Source: Antitrichia curtipendula
Lineage: Eukaryota; Streptophyta; Bryopsida; Hypnales; Leucodontaceae
Length of the DNA stretch: 64,000 bases
NCBI GenBank assembly: GCA_951230915.1
Contig: OX579635.1
Span: 18,600,001 to 18,664,000, forward strand
Direction: 5' to 3'
Shown: positions 50,740-62,483 of the stretch, in pieces
Layout of the letters: every line of letters begins with the position of its first letter
How positions within the stretch are numbered: the stretch's first letter is position 1
Made by a program: the position numbers and the translations under genes
Notes under the pieces: generated by a model
Told to the model about the DNA's origin: nothing
The model's input: the letters and a program-made list of their open reading frames with translations, nothing else
Databases searched by the model: none

Positions 50740-52110
50740 ATTTTTTATTATTATAAATAATCTTTCAAGTTCCAACTTGTGTTCCATCCAAAGGAAATCT
50801 AACTCTCCAACAATTACTTAGACGGTTGAGCATGCCAAAATACTTCCACAAGTTCCCACAGCCTAGGATATACATAATTAGGCAAAAAAGCCTCTCACCT
50901 TTAATAACATCACCCCATTTGCTCTTCATGTATCCATCAAATGTTCAATATTTTTTTCATAACATATCATTCTAAAACCATAGACATCCACTTTCTCCAT
51001 CTATATCTCACCATTTCAATCTTCTTCATTTTTTTGAAGCTCTTGCAAAACTTTGGGAGTCCTCCAAAATCATTTTCCTTGAACAAACATTGTTCACTCA
51101 TACTTTGCTACATGAAAATGGTTTAATCTAAGTTCTTATCCCTACCTTCTCCATAAACAAACAAAATACTAGCAGCTTTCAAATCTCTATGCAACACATC
51201 TACTACACATTATAAGAAAATTGTGTTTCTATAGACATGTAGATCCTGACATTCGTGCGTCCACCAAAGACGTTTTTCCACGTCTTCTTAGACGTCCAAA
51301 AAATCGCGTCCTATGCAAACGTGCCAAAAACACCGAAAATTTGGACGGACATCCGTCTGTTTTGCCTCAGACATCCCCCAAAACATGGGTAAACAAGGTT
51401 CTCAATGTTCGCCATGTACACGCCACTTGTGTGCTACGTGAGCGCGGGAAGCCAACATGGATGTGCATGCAACCTTTGCATCTCCCATGCTATCTGTGAT
51501 ATCATCTACACAGATTATTTTATTAAATGAGAAGGGGGTTGTTTTCCTCCATTTCTAAACAACAAGTCAAACTCCCCAAAATGAATGTTGTAACTTACTT
51601 TGACATCAATGAATGCATGCAAATCCCCCCCATACCTTCAACATCAAGGATGCAAACCTCCCATCCTTTAATAATGTCGCACCAAAAATTAAACATTGAT
51701 GTCCAACTTTGTTTGACTCACGATCTTCAAATACAAACCCAAAGTAGATTTAATGCAATCCTCTCCACCCTTCTTCATAGAGCGAGGCCAATGGCGTTTC
51801 AATTCTACCAAATAAAAATCCTACATCCAATTTCAACACTTTCAAGACAAGATCCTCTCTAGATTTGGCTTCAAAGATATGGTTGGTTTGCCTTCCCTCT
51901 CCAATCAATCGCCCCACCCTATGATTTCAGCAATACCTTCAAGAAAGAAATTTGGAGCACTTTCCATTAACTCCTTCCAAGCAGAAAGTTGACTCGGGCA
52001 TGGTACTGAAATGGTGTGGTGGATGTCACGAGTAAGAACTTCACTCCATGTCGACTTGGATGTCGCAATTTGACTCAAACCTCCAACTTGCTATCTTCGT
52101 TTGTCTGTTG
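50740..52110 (-). pseudogene. Dead TKL-type protein kinase, copy 2
   Basis: The minus strand gives, in order with stops and shifts: SKSTWSEVLTRDIHH and PSQLSAWKEL (52.08-51.96 kb); GEGRQT..FEAKS and LVLKVLKLD (51.92-51.83); GATLLKDGRFAFLM (about 51.68); after an insertion, VLHRDLKAAS (51.20-51.17) with the HRD arginine kept; then a C-lobe relic YPRLWELVEVFWHAQ (about 50.84). It shares every landmark with the copy at 27.5-28.7 kb. The missing DFG region, frameshifts and the 300-bp insertion make it inactive. Confidence 0.75.
51206..51505. mobile_element. CACTA-like insertion in the dead kinase
   Basis: GC-richer sequence starting CACATTATAAGAAAATTGTG, a decayed CACTACAAGAAAA-type terminus, interrupts the kinase between its DLR-type N-lobe end and the catalytic loop. 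No good second terminus was found, and the right border is estimated from the point where kinase similarity resumes. The 92-codon frame inside has no domain. Confidence 0.45.
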
Positions 52111-52900
52111 GGCTCCATATGCACGTCCCAACATTATGGACCACCTCGACAACCCACCTCCACTCACTCCCCAGACTCCTGAACATGTTGTTAAGATCTA
52201 AATCCATATCTATGTGAGAAACAAAGGAGACTCTGCAACAATTGATGGAGGAACGGAATCAGGGTAAGTGGACTTGTCCGCTCTACTACACAAGGCTTCT
52301 CCCACAAGCTCAATTGTGTCTTCACCACGACTCGAGCTTTGTTGCACTTATGCCATCACTTCACAAAAAAATTGATCTTTCACAATCTCCCCAAGGTGCA
52401 CTTTCACATCAAGAAAACAATCGTACCACTTAAACTTCCTCTCGAATTGGCATCAACAACGACACAACTTCCACCCCAACTCAAGTGGCTCAAAACACAC
52501 AACATGATGAAGTAGGACTCAATCACAAGGGCTCATTCGGCATGCCACCAGACAACCTTCACTTGAACAAGAAAGACGGGTATCCGATTAAAGATGTAGT
52601 GCAACCAAATTGCAACACAGTCTCATTGCTAAAGCACACTAGCTTTGGTAGCTGGTACAACACGTACAGCAAGTGCCGACACAAATCAAAATACTAACAT
52701 GTTCGAAGTCTGTCACTTTTGCACACTCGCCATCATATGGCTCACAATCCACTTTTCTAATACACAGCTTTGAAATGGCTCAGATATTCGATTCCAACTA
52801 CTACACTCATAACAACTACAGCTTGAAGGTTGGAGGGAGACACCAACCCACCAACCCTAGTATGGTGAGAGAGACTGACTAAAGAAAGTTGGCTAGTGGC

Positions 52901-55117
52901 AGGAACAACTTTCCTTCCCTATTTGCACCATCTTAGCTTGTGTTTAGAAAACACTTGCAGTTGATTAGTGAAGAATGACCCTCTCAGAATTACTTGCTAC
53001 TGATAGTTAAGTTCTATGGCATTGAGGAGGGACTTCCATGCTTTGAAAGAATCAGAATTGAATTTTTTGAGTTTTCCACAGTTGGAATTGTCTTTGCTGA
53101 GTTTCATAATGCTTTCACTTCCATGTGAGTAGTGGAGAAACTACTTTTAAGGAGTAGCTTTCTCTTGTTGTCAAACCGAAGGCAACAAAAAAGTTCAATG
53201 TTGTTTAAAATATATAGTTTTCCGGAAGTTTGAAAGTTGTTTCTTCCACTTTAATTCAATGAGCTCCTCCCCACAATTTTTCCAGCAAAAAATTGCAATT
53301 TACCTCTTGCAAATAGTGCACACTTCCATATAGAATTCTAAAATTCATTTTGTATTTTCTGGAAAGCTCAAAGCTTGGCCAATTTTTGTTCATGGAAGTT
53401 TGCTTTGGTTTTGGATTAGATTAAATGGCTTCACTGTAGATGTTCATGCAAATTCAAAGAGAAACCTAGTTCATTATTGGATTGCACAAATTGGTCTAAG
53501 GCCTACATTAATTCAAGAATACTCTCATTAAGTGGCCCTGCAGTGTTTTATGTAATTAATAAAATAATGAATAAGATACTTTTGATTTTTTCTTATGTAC
53601 CCAAAACTAAGATTTTGAGATCTAAATTTCATCATATACCTACATGTTAGATTGGCATTTTCATTAGAAGTACAACCTAACAAAAGTATTTAATGTACAA
53701 TGCTTAATATGCTAGCACAATCAATTGTTGATCCCTTACTAGCACAATTTGAATTTGGAAAAAATAAAACACTATGGTTGTCAACAAGAAAGGCAAGTTG
53801 GAATTGATTACAAGCCTTTTTGATCATCACTAATTCCATGAAATAATTTCAATATATAAATAGGGATTAATCCATCCTATTTGTGCTCCAATTCAATTGC
53901 TATATTAATTGTGTGACTACATAAACATATTGTATTTTTGAACTTTTAAAATGTGCATTGATAATACGTAATGGCCTCAAGTGGCACAAACATGATGACT
54001 CACATTAGAGGGTGTTGTTCCTTTAGTATTAGATTAGTATTAGATGCTTAGATAAGAAGTTAAGATTGTTGAGTCAAATTACTCTTGAATCCAAATAAGA
54101 AAATTATATTTAAAGGAATGATTGTATTGTATTATTAGATTCATGAGTTTCTTTATAATTTTATATTTATGTCAAAATTAAAGAGAGTTTTTAATGTCCC
54201 CTAGTCACCTTACAAATGGAATTTTTTTGTTTTTTTGTAAATTGTTTTCCTATTTTGTACAAATTAAGATGTCAAAGTATCTATTTTCTTTAAAAAAATT
54301 GTCATTCTATTTTTTGAATAACTTTTGACCTAAATTTTCTTTAGGTCTCAAATGTTGATGATATATTATTTTTAGTGTTATACTAATCATCCTTCTTTTA
54401 TTTTATTTTTTAATAATTTTTTTCCAAAATGTCATAATATAGTGAGTACTAGCAAAAATCAGGCCAAAATAGAACTTAGAAAATTGACCAGTCATTCTTG
54501 CAATCAAACCTTGGTTTCTATCATTTGATTTCAAGTTTTTTACTTCTAATTGCTTATAAACTTCATCTAACGATTATTTCTTTTAATATAATGTAAGCCT
54601 AACAAGGCAAGAGTTTTTTTAAAGGCATGCAAATAAGAAACCTTCTATGGATCTCGTCATTGCTAACTCATTTTAGAGAATTTACATGCAAAACGTGACA
54701 AACTACAAAATCTCCAAACCAATCATAGGGAATTCCAAACAAGTACGCAATTTGGTGACTTTGATCCTCCAGGGTTACTTTTTGTGAAGAAAATTTCCAT
54801 TTTATTTGGTCAAATTAAATAGCTAGATTATTGTTGTTTTTAAGACCAACAACCAAATTTTACCGAGGTATCACCTAATAATTTTGATATAGATGTCACC
54901 AAGTATTAGCCAAGTATCACATGAGTACTGAGTAAATATCTGGCTACTTCTCCAAAATGATTAAAAAATCACTAAAATGAAAAGGATTCAACTTTATTTC
55001 CAAGAAGATCAAAATAAACATACATAACAACATATTTTTGGGGAGAATTCAAACACTTTCCAACCTCCATAACTGATACTAGCCACTCATTAATTTCGTC
55101 AACTTATAGAATCCATA
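52901..55117. other. AT-rich spacer, nothing identified
   Basis: No open frame of note, no RNA gene and no clear repeats by eye. The sequence from 53.2 to 55.0 kb is low-complexity and AT-rich. Confidence 0.5.
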
Positions 55118-55372
55118 TTACAAGCCACAAACTTGGATCGAAAAGACGGAGAACGGAAAACGAGATTGCCGCTTACCTCCAAAAACTCCTAAATGTTTGG
55201 GATTTGCTATGAATGGCAGAAACCCACGCCAAGCTGTCGCAATGATCGAGAGTCCAAGCTTCTCGTGGATGCAGCTTTCTGCTAATGAGTCCTCATCGCT
55301 CCATATCACGTTTTCGATCCGGAGTCACTGTCCGATTCGGAGTGGACGAGAAGATCCGGAGCGCTGAGTGAG
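55118..55372 (-). other. GC-richer coding-like fragment
   Basis: The minus strand has an open frame from 55309 to 55118 containing SDEDSLAESCIHEKLG and ATAWRGFLPFIANPKH, followed by a GGAG/GTAAGC donor-like site near 55180. It lacks an ATG and sits just downstream of the small candidate gene at 55.4-55.7 kb. It could be that gene's 3' UTR or a further exon. Not recognised. Confidence 0.25.
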
Positions 55373-55374
55373 CC

Positions 55375-55732
55375 CTACCGACGCTCGAATTCAATTGCAA
55401 AGGTCACGAGCATGGCAGCCTGCCTATTCCATGGCCATTCCAGCACCAGATTCGTACTCAAAGAATTGATGTGAAGGCCCTCAACGCGAAAAATCCAAAG
55501 AAAAGTTACCGATTTAACAATGTACTTATGTACTGGACAGGACATTAGATCTGAAACCTTAATAATTATAATACTATAAATATTGAAATAAGACGACCTT
55601 ACCCCGTCGTAACGTGGCCAATTCGAAAGTAGTCGCAAGGATCATGCGTGCGACCCTCATTGCTGCGTCTGCGCTGGCGCTGACAGCTTTACTGTCGTCA
55701 TATCCTTTGTAGCTCGATTCACTCACTGGCAT
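55375..55732 (-). CDS. Candidate small gene, 2 exons, unrecognised
   Basis: Exon 1 (55732-55603) opens MPVSESSYKGYDDSKAVSAS and continues to ATTFELATLRR, with gene-like codons. A donor GTAAGG and an acceptor TTTCAG at 55551 join it in phase to 55550-55375, ending at TAG. The product would be 101 residues with no domain I know. Exon 1 looks convincingly coding; exon 2 less so, and the 52-bp intron is short. The plus strand of the same DNA also reads as a short signal-peptide-like ORF (ATG at 55644), so the strand call is not certain. If real, it is divergent from the gene at 56228. Confidence 0.35.
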
Positions 55733-55930
55733 GTTGTACGCGCGCGCGGGGGGTTCGGATTCAGGACTTCTGAACGGGTCGGTAATATATATTGAGCAAG
55801 CTTCGAATTGCTAGCAAGTTCAAATGGTCTAGACAGAGTTGAGATCTCGCCGAACTTGCCCTCCGAAGTTGTGTAGCGACAGTGCTGTGAAATTCCGTAT
55901 GAACTTCAGTTGACGGGTGTCGACTCTACA

Positions 55931-56160
55931 TTCTAGTTGACACCATTCTGGATACAAGTCTGCGTCTTTTATATTTGACACCATTCTGCCTTCCAGTTGA
56001 CACCATTCTGGATACAAGTCTGCATCTTTTATATTTGACAGCATTCTGCCTTCCAGTTGACACCATTCTGAGTTTCTTTTTGACACCATTTACATTCTGC
56101 TTAGCTCTTCAGTTGATACCGTTCTGTCATTATCCTGCTGATACCATTCAGCTAAAATAC
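55931..56160. repeat. 60-bp tandem repeat grading into TTGACACCATTCTG motifs
   Basis: Units of 60 bp start at about 55937 and 55997, with a partial third at 56057. Each contains two copies of TTGACACCATTCTG. Further degenerate GATACCATTC, GTCCATTCTG and GACTCCATTCTAGC forms continue to about 56205. Lies in the leader or promoter of the membrane-protein gene. The 20-residue period seen on the minus strand is a consequence of the repeat. Confidence 0.8.
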
Positions 56161-56227
56161 AGTTGAGTCCATTCTGTGAGGTTTCGGTGGACTCCATTCT
56201 AGCTGTCAGGTTCCATTGAACACTATC

Positions 56228-58422
56228 ATGGAGAAGATCGTCCAGAGTAGTCAGGTTGAGGGTGAGGTAGAAACGCTTCTGTGGTGGAAATGGATCACTA
56301 CACTTTTGGTGTTGCTATCCTACTCTGTAATGGTTATGATGTGGTTACCCGTTAAAGTTCCTAGCATTCAAGCTGCAAGCGCTGTCGTCCTGGATGACGA
56401 GGCGCTTCTTAGCGCCCTATACCTCTCAAGTTCCCTCAGTACTCTGTCAACAACTTGCGAAAATTTCTTGCTGGCCGGAGGTGAGAGTTTCAAAGAAATT
56501 GTGATGTACTGTAACTAATGATTCTCAAGTTGTTTAGAATATTGAATCTCGTCCTTCTTATTACAACCGGTGTCACTTCCCTGACATCACTAGCTTAGTG
56601 CACTTGAATGGTTGCCCTAGCTAACGAAGAGCTGTTACTGTTATGGTTACCGCTTGAGCTTCTTTGTTAGACTTTAGATTCGAAGAAACTTCTCAATGAC
56701 AATATAGTAACTGTGGGTTGAAAACAGAGAGAGAGAACCAAGGCGCAGAACGGGTTCCTAAAATTCAAGGATGGTCGGACGGAGAGTGGTACCACCCGCC
56801 TGAATCTTCAAATTCGAATTCCGACTTCCTCCAGCAACCCAGAACGATGGGAGGCAGTGTTGGAGAGCACGGAGCTTCATTTTCAGTGGACCCAGCAGCA
56901 CGTGGTTGGTTGGAATGGTCTTCCGTTTCAGAGAAGACGCCAGTGCAGGCCCTGGAGGGAGTCTTGGAGCTCAAGAACTTCTGGGATTGGAATCCTAGCA
57001 TGGAAGCGGTAATGTTCGCAGAAGCATCAGGTACAAACTTCTTAATGTGAAGCTCTTGAATGCATCTCAGCTTGCCTTCCAGATGAGGAGTCCTGAAGAG
57101 TGTCAATCTCTAGCTAGAGGTTTCGCCATTTTCACGGCCGTGACGTTTTGGGCACCATTCTAGGTTACGTTACGGATGTTTGGTTGTGCGTTTCGGGGTG
57201 GTCATTACCACGCGTCCACGCCCTCGCACGTATTGGATCGGAAATTCAATTTACAGCGACGTGAATTTGATCACAGGTGCCAATGTGGACTTCAACAAAA
57301 TGCTGGCTATGCAAAATCTTAAAGTTTCTCTTAAAGGCGCCGTCGTGGACACTCGTGCTGGTAGACGAATCTACATGACTGGATGTGCTTTTCGAATCGA
57401 CCACTCGTATCGAATTGACTGCGGATTCCAGCTCAAGGCACGTATTTCAATCCTGTTCTTTTAGCAGCTCTAAAAATTAATGCCTACTCACTAGTCACTG
57501 ACTGTCTATGTCATTTAGTAATTACTGTTTCGTCGATTTCCATTGTCATTCAATAGTGAGAGGAGGTCCTTGTCAGGGCGACATGGTTCTTACTACACCG
57601 TGATTAGTGACATATCAGAACTTGTCACAGTCACTTGGTTCTTATATCATCCAAATGTTGTCCTACGTTGTTCTCATGGCCATAGTTGTTGAAAAAATAG
57701 GTTTCCAATAGCCAAAAATAACGTGAATTTCGTCAACTGCATGGGCCAAAAATGTGACATTCAATTTCACAAAGCTTTAAAAGTAGAACCCTTAATAAGT
57801 TCGAGCAAGTTTGAAGTTCCACCACATGGGAATGTGTCAATGTCGTGAGTTTCTGATGACGTAACGTTCGAAATTGATCTTACGTATACGAGCTCTAATA
57901 TCTTGCCGTCTAGGTTTGGCATCGATCTGAGCTTCTGTATGGTTATCATTAAATACCAGACTCTTTAAGTATAGCAATATTAACATATTCACGATTCTTG
58001 GCCACTAGTATTGATGTCTATTGTCATTGTCATGTCCCGAGTTTTGTGATTCAATTCTTGAGATGGAAAGCCTTCAATACATCTGTGTTACATGGAGAGG
58101 TTTCGCCTGACAAGAGTCTCTTGTGAAACAGATGACCTACCCAAGTCGCCAGGCGACTTTTCCATCCGAACAGATCCAGGCGGAGCTCAGCAGGAGGACC
58201 ACGAGAGCGGACGACCCCTTACGATTTCCCACCATTCGCATCCACGCAGACATCGTGCCCGCAGAGTACACGTCCAAGGTAACCTATCTGCCGCCGGTAG
58301 TGGAGCTAAAGAACGTGAACTACAATGCGCATTTGCGTCGTCCCAGCACCATCGACGACGCAGCCGAACTTGCGAAATTGCGAGCAGACTACGACGACGA
58401 CACTTACTCAGGTTATCATTGA
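56228..58422 (+). CDS. Single-pass membrane protein of unknown family, 4 exons
   Basis: Exons 56228-56480, 56728-57046, 57164-57441 and 58115-58422 join in frame with GT..AG introns to give 385 residues. An alternative junction (57030 to 57277) is equally in frame and gives 342; I prefer the longer one because the skipped stretch has strongly gene-like codons. One membrane span at residues 17-40 (LLWWKWITTL to MMWL), short acidic N-terminus, then a long soluble part rich in Trp, Ser and Asp, for example GWSDGEWYHPP, ELKNFWDWNPS and RRIYMTGCAFRIDHSYRIDCG, ending in an acidic DYDDDTYSGYH tail. This fits a type II or signal-anchored protein. No family was recognised, so no function is given. The last junction has a poor pyrimidine tract, so the C-terminal exon is the least sure. 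Confidence 0.6.
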
Positions 58423-58572
58423 GCTCCGAAGGCTCAGATCGACGCCTTCAATGTTAAACTCAGAAACTCAATCAATTTTGGCTGTAACCGGCCGCAACAG
58501 CAATCAAGGCCTCGAGAGATCGACACTGTACTGTACATACATAAGATTCTCTCGAGGCAGTGTACACGTATA

Positions 58573-58812
58573 CAGGAAGATTTTGTGGCGTTAGCCCCTG
58601 GGGCTAAAGTTTTGTGGGGGTCTAAACTGTCCCACTCTAGACCCCAAGACTTAACCCCGCATAAACTTTAGCCCGGCCAAGGTGGGACATTTGGGGTCTA
58701 AAGTAGTGTGAAAAAAAAAATCCGAGATTTTTCAAACACTGTGGACATGGGGTCTAAAGTGGGGGCTATTCCTCAAAGGATTAGCCCCGGTTAACGTCAC
58801 GAAATCTTCCTG
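58573..58812 (+). mobile_element. GC-rich MITE, copy 1 of an inverted pair
   Basis: Ends CAGGAAGATTTTGTGGCG and CGTCACGAAATCTTCCTG are inverted. Inside are repeated GGGGTCTAAA and GGGGCTAAAG motifs in both senses. 240 bp. It lies 150 bp after the stop of the membrane-protein gene. No clear target duplication; superfamily unknown. Confidence 0.7.
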
Positions 58813-59350
58813 TGTAATTCGACGTACACTAGAGTGTCCATTCTTCACCGACCCATCACCGAGTTTCCTAAAGAAAGAGGTTCATTCATCCATCACCGAC
58901 GGACGGAGCTTCCTTACGAGATTCATTCGTTCATTTTCGATTAATTCATTCATCCTTTCATTCGAGGGCTGCCCATCATGCAATTAGATGACTGCTCTTT
59001 GCGTCACAGCCTGAGAAAAGCATGTGCTCATGATATGAAGTTCTACAATCAGTTCGGCACTGTGGCAGTCTACCAATTATTGGAACTATCTTTCTTGTGA
59101 CAAAACAAAATGTGATAATGAGAGGGCGATGGGTTTTGACTGGGATAGTATTCCTGAACCGACTTGGGTTTGGTGTCAGTAACGTGGGTGACATTAAAGA
59201 GGTCTAGGTGTAGTTCTGTGCTTTATCAATCCGTTTCCCTCCTGGAGAGCGTCTTTAGTGACCATAGGATTGGAAAAATTGTACCCGTGCTATTTCTCTT
59301 TGTACCTTTAATTTTAAGCAAGCTGAACTGAAATTATCAGACTGTCTTTA
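58813..59350. other. Spacer between paired MITEs
   Basis: Contains ATTC-rich simple sequence around 58900-58970 and a short minus frame (58976-59194) without a motif. No gene recognised. Confidence 0.4.
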
Positions 59351-59473
59351 AGGTATGTTTGCACTTGGTGTTAAAGGTGTTGTTACTGAGGCTCTTAGGA
59401 ATGAATTTAGACCTTCTTTCGGACCAGATTCACATTCCAAACAACACCTCTAACACCAAGTGCAAACATACCT
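59351..59473. repeat. Perfect-stem hairpin, 34-bp arms
   Basis: AGGTATGTTTGCACTTGGTG (59351 onward) and its complement (59440-59473) pair over 34 bp with one mismatch around a 55-base loop. It looks like a minimal foldback MITE; the size also fits a plant small-RNA precursor. It sits between the two 240-bp inverted MITEs. Confidence 0.8.
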
Positions 59474-59500
59474 TTAGTCTTAGTCTTACTCTTAGATCCA

Positions 59501-59741
59501 TAGGAAGGTTTCGTGACATTAACCGGGGCTAATCCTTTGAGGAATAGCCCCCACTTTAGATCCCTTGTACACAGTGTTTGAAAAATCTCGGGAGTTCTTT
59601 TTTCACACTACTTTAGACCCCAAAATGTCCCACCTTGGCCGGGCTAAAGTTCATGTGGAGTTAAGCCTTGGGGTCTAAAATGGGGCAGTTTAGATCCCCC
59701 CAAACTTTAGTCCAAGGGGCTAACGCCACGAAATCTTCCTG
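59501..59741 (-). mobile_element. GC-rich MITE, copy 2 of an inverted pair
   Basis: The reverse complement of 58573-58812 with scattered substitutions; ends TAGGAAGGTTTCGTGACA and CGCCACGAAATCTTCCTG. Together the pair could form a stem of about 240 bp around a 690-base loop. Confidence 0.7.
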
Positions 59742-59902
59742 TGATCGAAGCTGCTTTTACAATGTCCAAAATCATTTGTGTCCCAGGTCAAATTAAAATG
59801 TAAACCTGAAAAATGCCATATTGCAAAACATCCCCTAAATTTATTCCATTCATTCTCTGATTCCCCTATTTTTTGAGATTGTGGTCAGTGGTAGCTTAAC
59901 CC

Positions 59903-60445
59903 TTAACCCCTAAAAGCCCAAGGGGTTCGGACAAAAAACAAATGTGTTATAAAATATAAGTTCTATAACTTTTTTGAAGTTTGTATCAAAGAAGATAATG
60001 TGAAGCATAAAAAGTAGAAAGTATTTATACATTCAAAATTATAAAATTATTTTTAGATTCTCTTCAAATGAATTTAGAAGATATAACTTCAAAAATTCAC
60101 CAAAAGTACAATTTCTACCTTTAGGATTTGAATTTTATTTTGATTGGTCAAAATTGCAGCTTTTATTGATTTGTAAAAAAATGCATAAGATCTAGAAATG
60201 TGAACATCAACACTTTTCCAAAATAGTAAGGTTTTCTACACTAGCCAATTCTAAACACTTTGTGCTATTTTTTTTTATAATTTTTGTTTGATTGCAGCGA
60301 TCAAAGTTTTGAATATAAATATTGAGAGACAATCCAATCTTTTGGATAAATAAATAAATAGAAAATAAATAAATTATTTGCCCAAAAATTATGCCCAATG
60401 TTGGGCAACGACCATAAAATGGTCATTTGAGTGCTTAGGGGTTAA
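59903..60445. mobile_element. TTAA-bounded MITE family R1, copy f (short form)
   Basis: Begins TTAACCCCTAAAAGCCC and ends GAGTGCTTAGGGGTTAA; 543 bp. The ends agree with the family but the interior is only weakly related, so it may be a subfamily. AT-rich, non-coding. Confidence 0.55.
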
Positions 60446-60563
60446 AGGATGTGGCCTCCCATAACCAAGGTAGTCACCAACATGTTTGGATTATTGGACC
60501 AATAGGTACATTTTTTGTTTCTACAATGAGAAACCACTTTTCAGCCTCAATATCCTTTACAAG

Positions 60564-61504
60564 TTAAACCCTAAGGGACCAAATACCATTTTTTGACAAC
60601 ATAGCAATTTTGGGCAGTTCACTACGACTGAAATTTTTATTTTTTCCTTTGAAATTTCACACAAGATGTGCTCGAGGAGTAGCTTTAAGGCCCAACAATT
60701 TTCATAACTTTTGACTAGGTGGTTAAAAAGTTATTGCATGATGTGCCATTTTCATTGGTTGGCGAGCAGCCCGGGCAGCTAAAGAAACTTCTTTAAAAAT
60801 CAATTTCTTTTTAAATAAAAATTTGAAATTGGTTCTTTAGATTTACATATACGTGGGAAGCTTTGAATCATTCTATTTTGATTAATGAGATGAAAGTTAT
60901 GAGGAGTTTTAGTTTGAGGGTAGTTATGGAATCTCAATTCTAAGATAATATTTGAAGTCTTTTATTTAACTCAATTTTCAATATTTAAAAAAAAAAATAA
61001 AAACATTGTGTGTAGATTGTTTATTACAAGACTGCAACCAATGGGATTGGCATTTTTCAATTCCATAAATAAATTGTTAACAATTTACTATTTCAAACAT
61101 TATCTACCTCTTTCTACTTACTATTTTTTTCTTATATGTTTTACAATTCCTAATGATCTGAAAATTTGTAAGCATGTAGCCAACTTTCCTTGAAGAATTA
61201 ATCCCAAGAGTAACCACCATTTTGGACATTTTTTCATAAAAATGTAACCTTGTGAAGTGTAGCTTCCCCGATTTTCGCAGGGACAAAAAAAGGATTTTTG
61301 TCAATTCAAACGCTATTATCTTGCAATCTACACGGTGAAATTTTTTGAAGTTTTTTCCACAATTTCTCAAAATAGTTTAATATAAGATCCTATGGTTACA
61401 TTTTTCCAATTTTTTGTTTATTATATAAATCTAGTACTTGTAATAGAAATAGTAGAATTGGAGCAGTTTTGGTGAAAACATAGTCTTTGACCTTTAGGGG
61501 TTAA
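60564..61504 (-). mobile_element. TTAA-bounded MITE family R1, copy g
   Basis: Begins TTAAACCCTAAGGGACC and ends GACCTTTAGGGGTTAA; 941 bp. Close relative of copy d at 46.4 kb in the same orientation. It lies only 118 bp from copy f, so two elements of the family inserted side by side. Confidence 0.7.
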
Positions 61505-62483
61505 GCTTACAACAGTTGTTCCATGATACATGCAATGCAATCAAAATTGCATTATGAATTATGGAAGCTTTGAACCTTGAGGAGTTAATGTTTTGATCAA
61601 GATATTCTTTAAATATTTCCTAAAATAATCCAATTTTTATTGAAAAATAATTTTTTTTCAATTTTTTTGACTCTAATAGAATAGTAAATGACTTTAAAAA
61701 ACAAATATAAAATGTAAGATCAATATTAATAAATTCTAAAATCTTAGATTTGTAATTTCCTTTTTCATAGCTACTAAGATGTAAGGCTTCCATTGGTAGT
61801 CTATATAATTTCAACAATCTTTGATACCAAAAAACACAAATTACAATATAATTCACTTTCTTATATTTACTAGATTTTTTATTCTTTCAAATTCAAATAA
61901 TAACAATTATAACAATTCCACAATTCATAACTTAAAAATTCTTTAATTCTTTTGAAGGTTGTCAATAATCGATGTGATTTTTATTGAAGATTTTGACCTA
62001 GAAAATCATTCCATTCTATATTTGTTCCAAAATGCCTAAAAAAACTCACAAAACAATAGAAAAAATGAAAAATCTTATGTAGATGAAAAACATATTTTAA
62101 AACTTAACAAATTTAACAAATAAAAAATCTTACATAGATAAACATACTTAAAAACTTAACAATATTTGAACAATGAAACTCCACATAAAAAAGAAGATAT
62201 ACTTTTTTGAGGATACTTACAATACTTGAGGATGTAAAAGGATTATTATATGTGAGGGTCAAATTCAACGTAACTAAAGTAATTTTTGTTGAAAATTGGC
62301 AAGTGTCATCTTGTAATTAGTTTAGGGTGATGTGGGCATGAATTTCATGTTTCGCACTTGCATGTTGAAGCTGATCCTCACAAACGATATACCATCTTTC
62401 AACAATGCTCCCAAGTTGTTATTTGTAGCAAATCTTTCCAAATCTTTGAACAAAAAATAACCTAAAACACTTTTACAAGGGAA
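61505..62483. other. AT-rich spacer, nothing identified
   Basis: Repeated AAACTTAACAA and AAATCTTAYRTAGAT phrases around 62060-62170 hint at a degenerate repeat. No coding frame recognised. Confidence 0.45.

Larger units (their letters stand above)
50040..52900 (-). repeat. Kinase duplicon, copy 2 (inverted)
   Basis: The inverted relative of 26820-29260. Longer than copy 1 because of two insertions: a foldback element (50329-50590) and a CACTA-like piece (about 51206-51505). The upstream part at 52440-52900 still shares phrases such as AACACACAACATGATGAAGT with the other copy in inverse. Confidence 0.6.

Noticed and set aside
55644..55712. Short plus-strand ORF resembling a signal peptide (MRATLIAASALALTALL)
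   Set aside because: It ends after 22 codons without a donor site, and the opposite strand reads better as an exon; kept only as a caveat there.
55829..56089. Minus-strand frame with a repeating 20-residue unit
   Set aside because: A consequence of the 60-bp tandem repeat; no gene context on that strand.
46982..61370. 88-codon minus frame preserved in R1 copies d and g
   Set aside because: Amino-acid changes between copies are as frequent as expected from unconstrained drift, and the other copies do not keep the frame.
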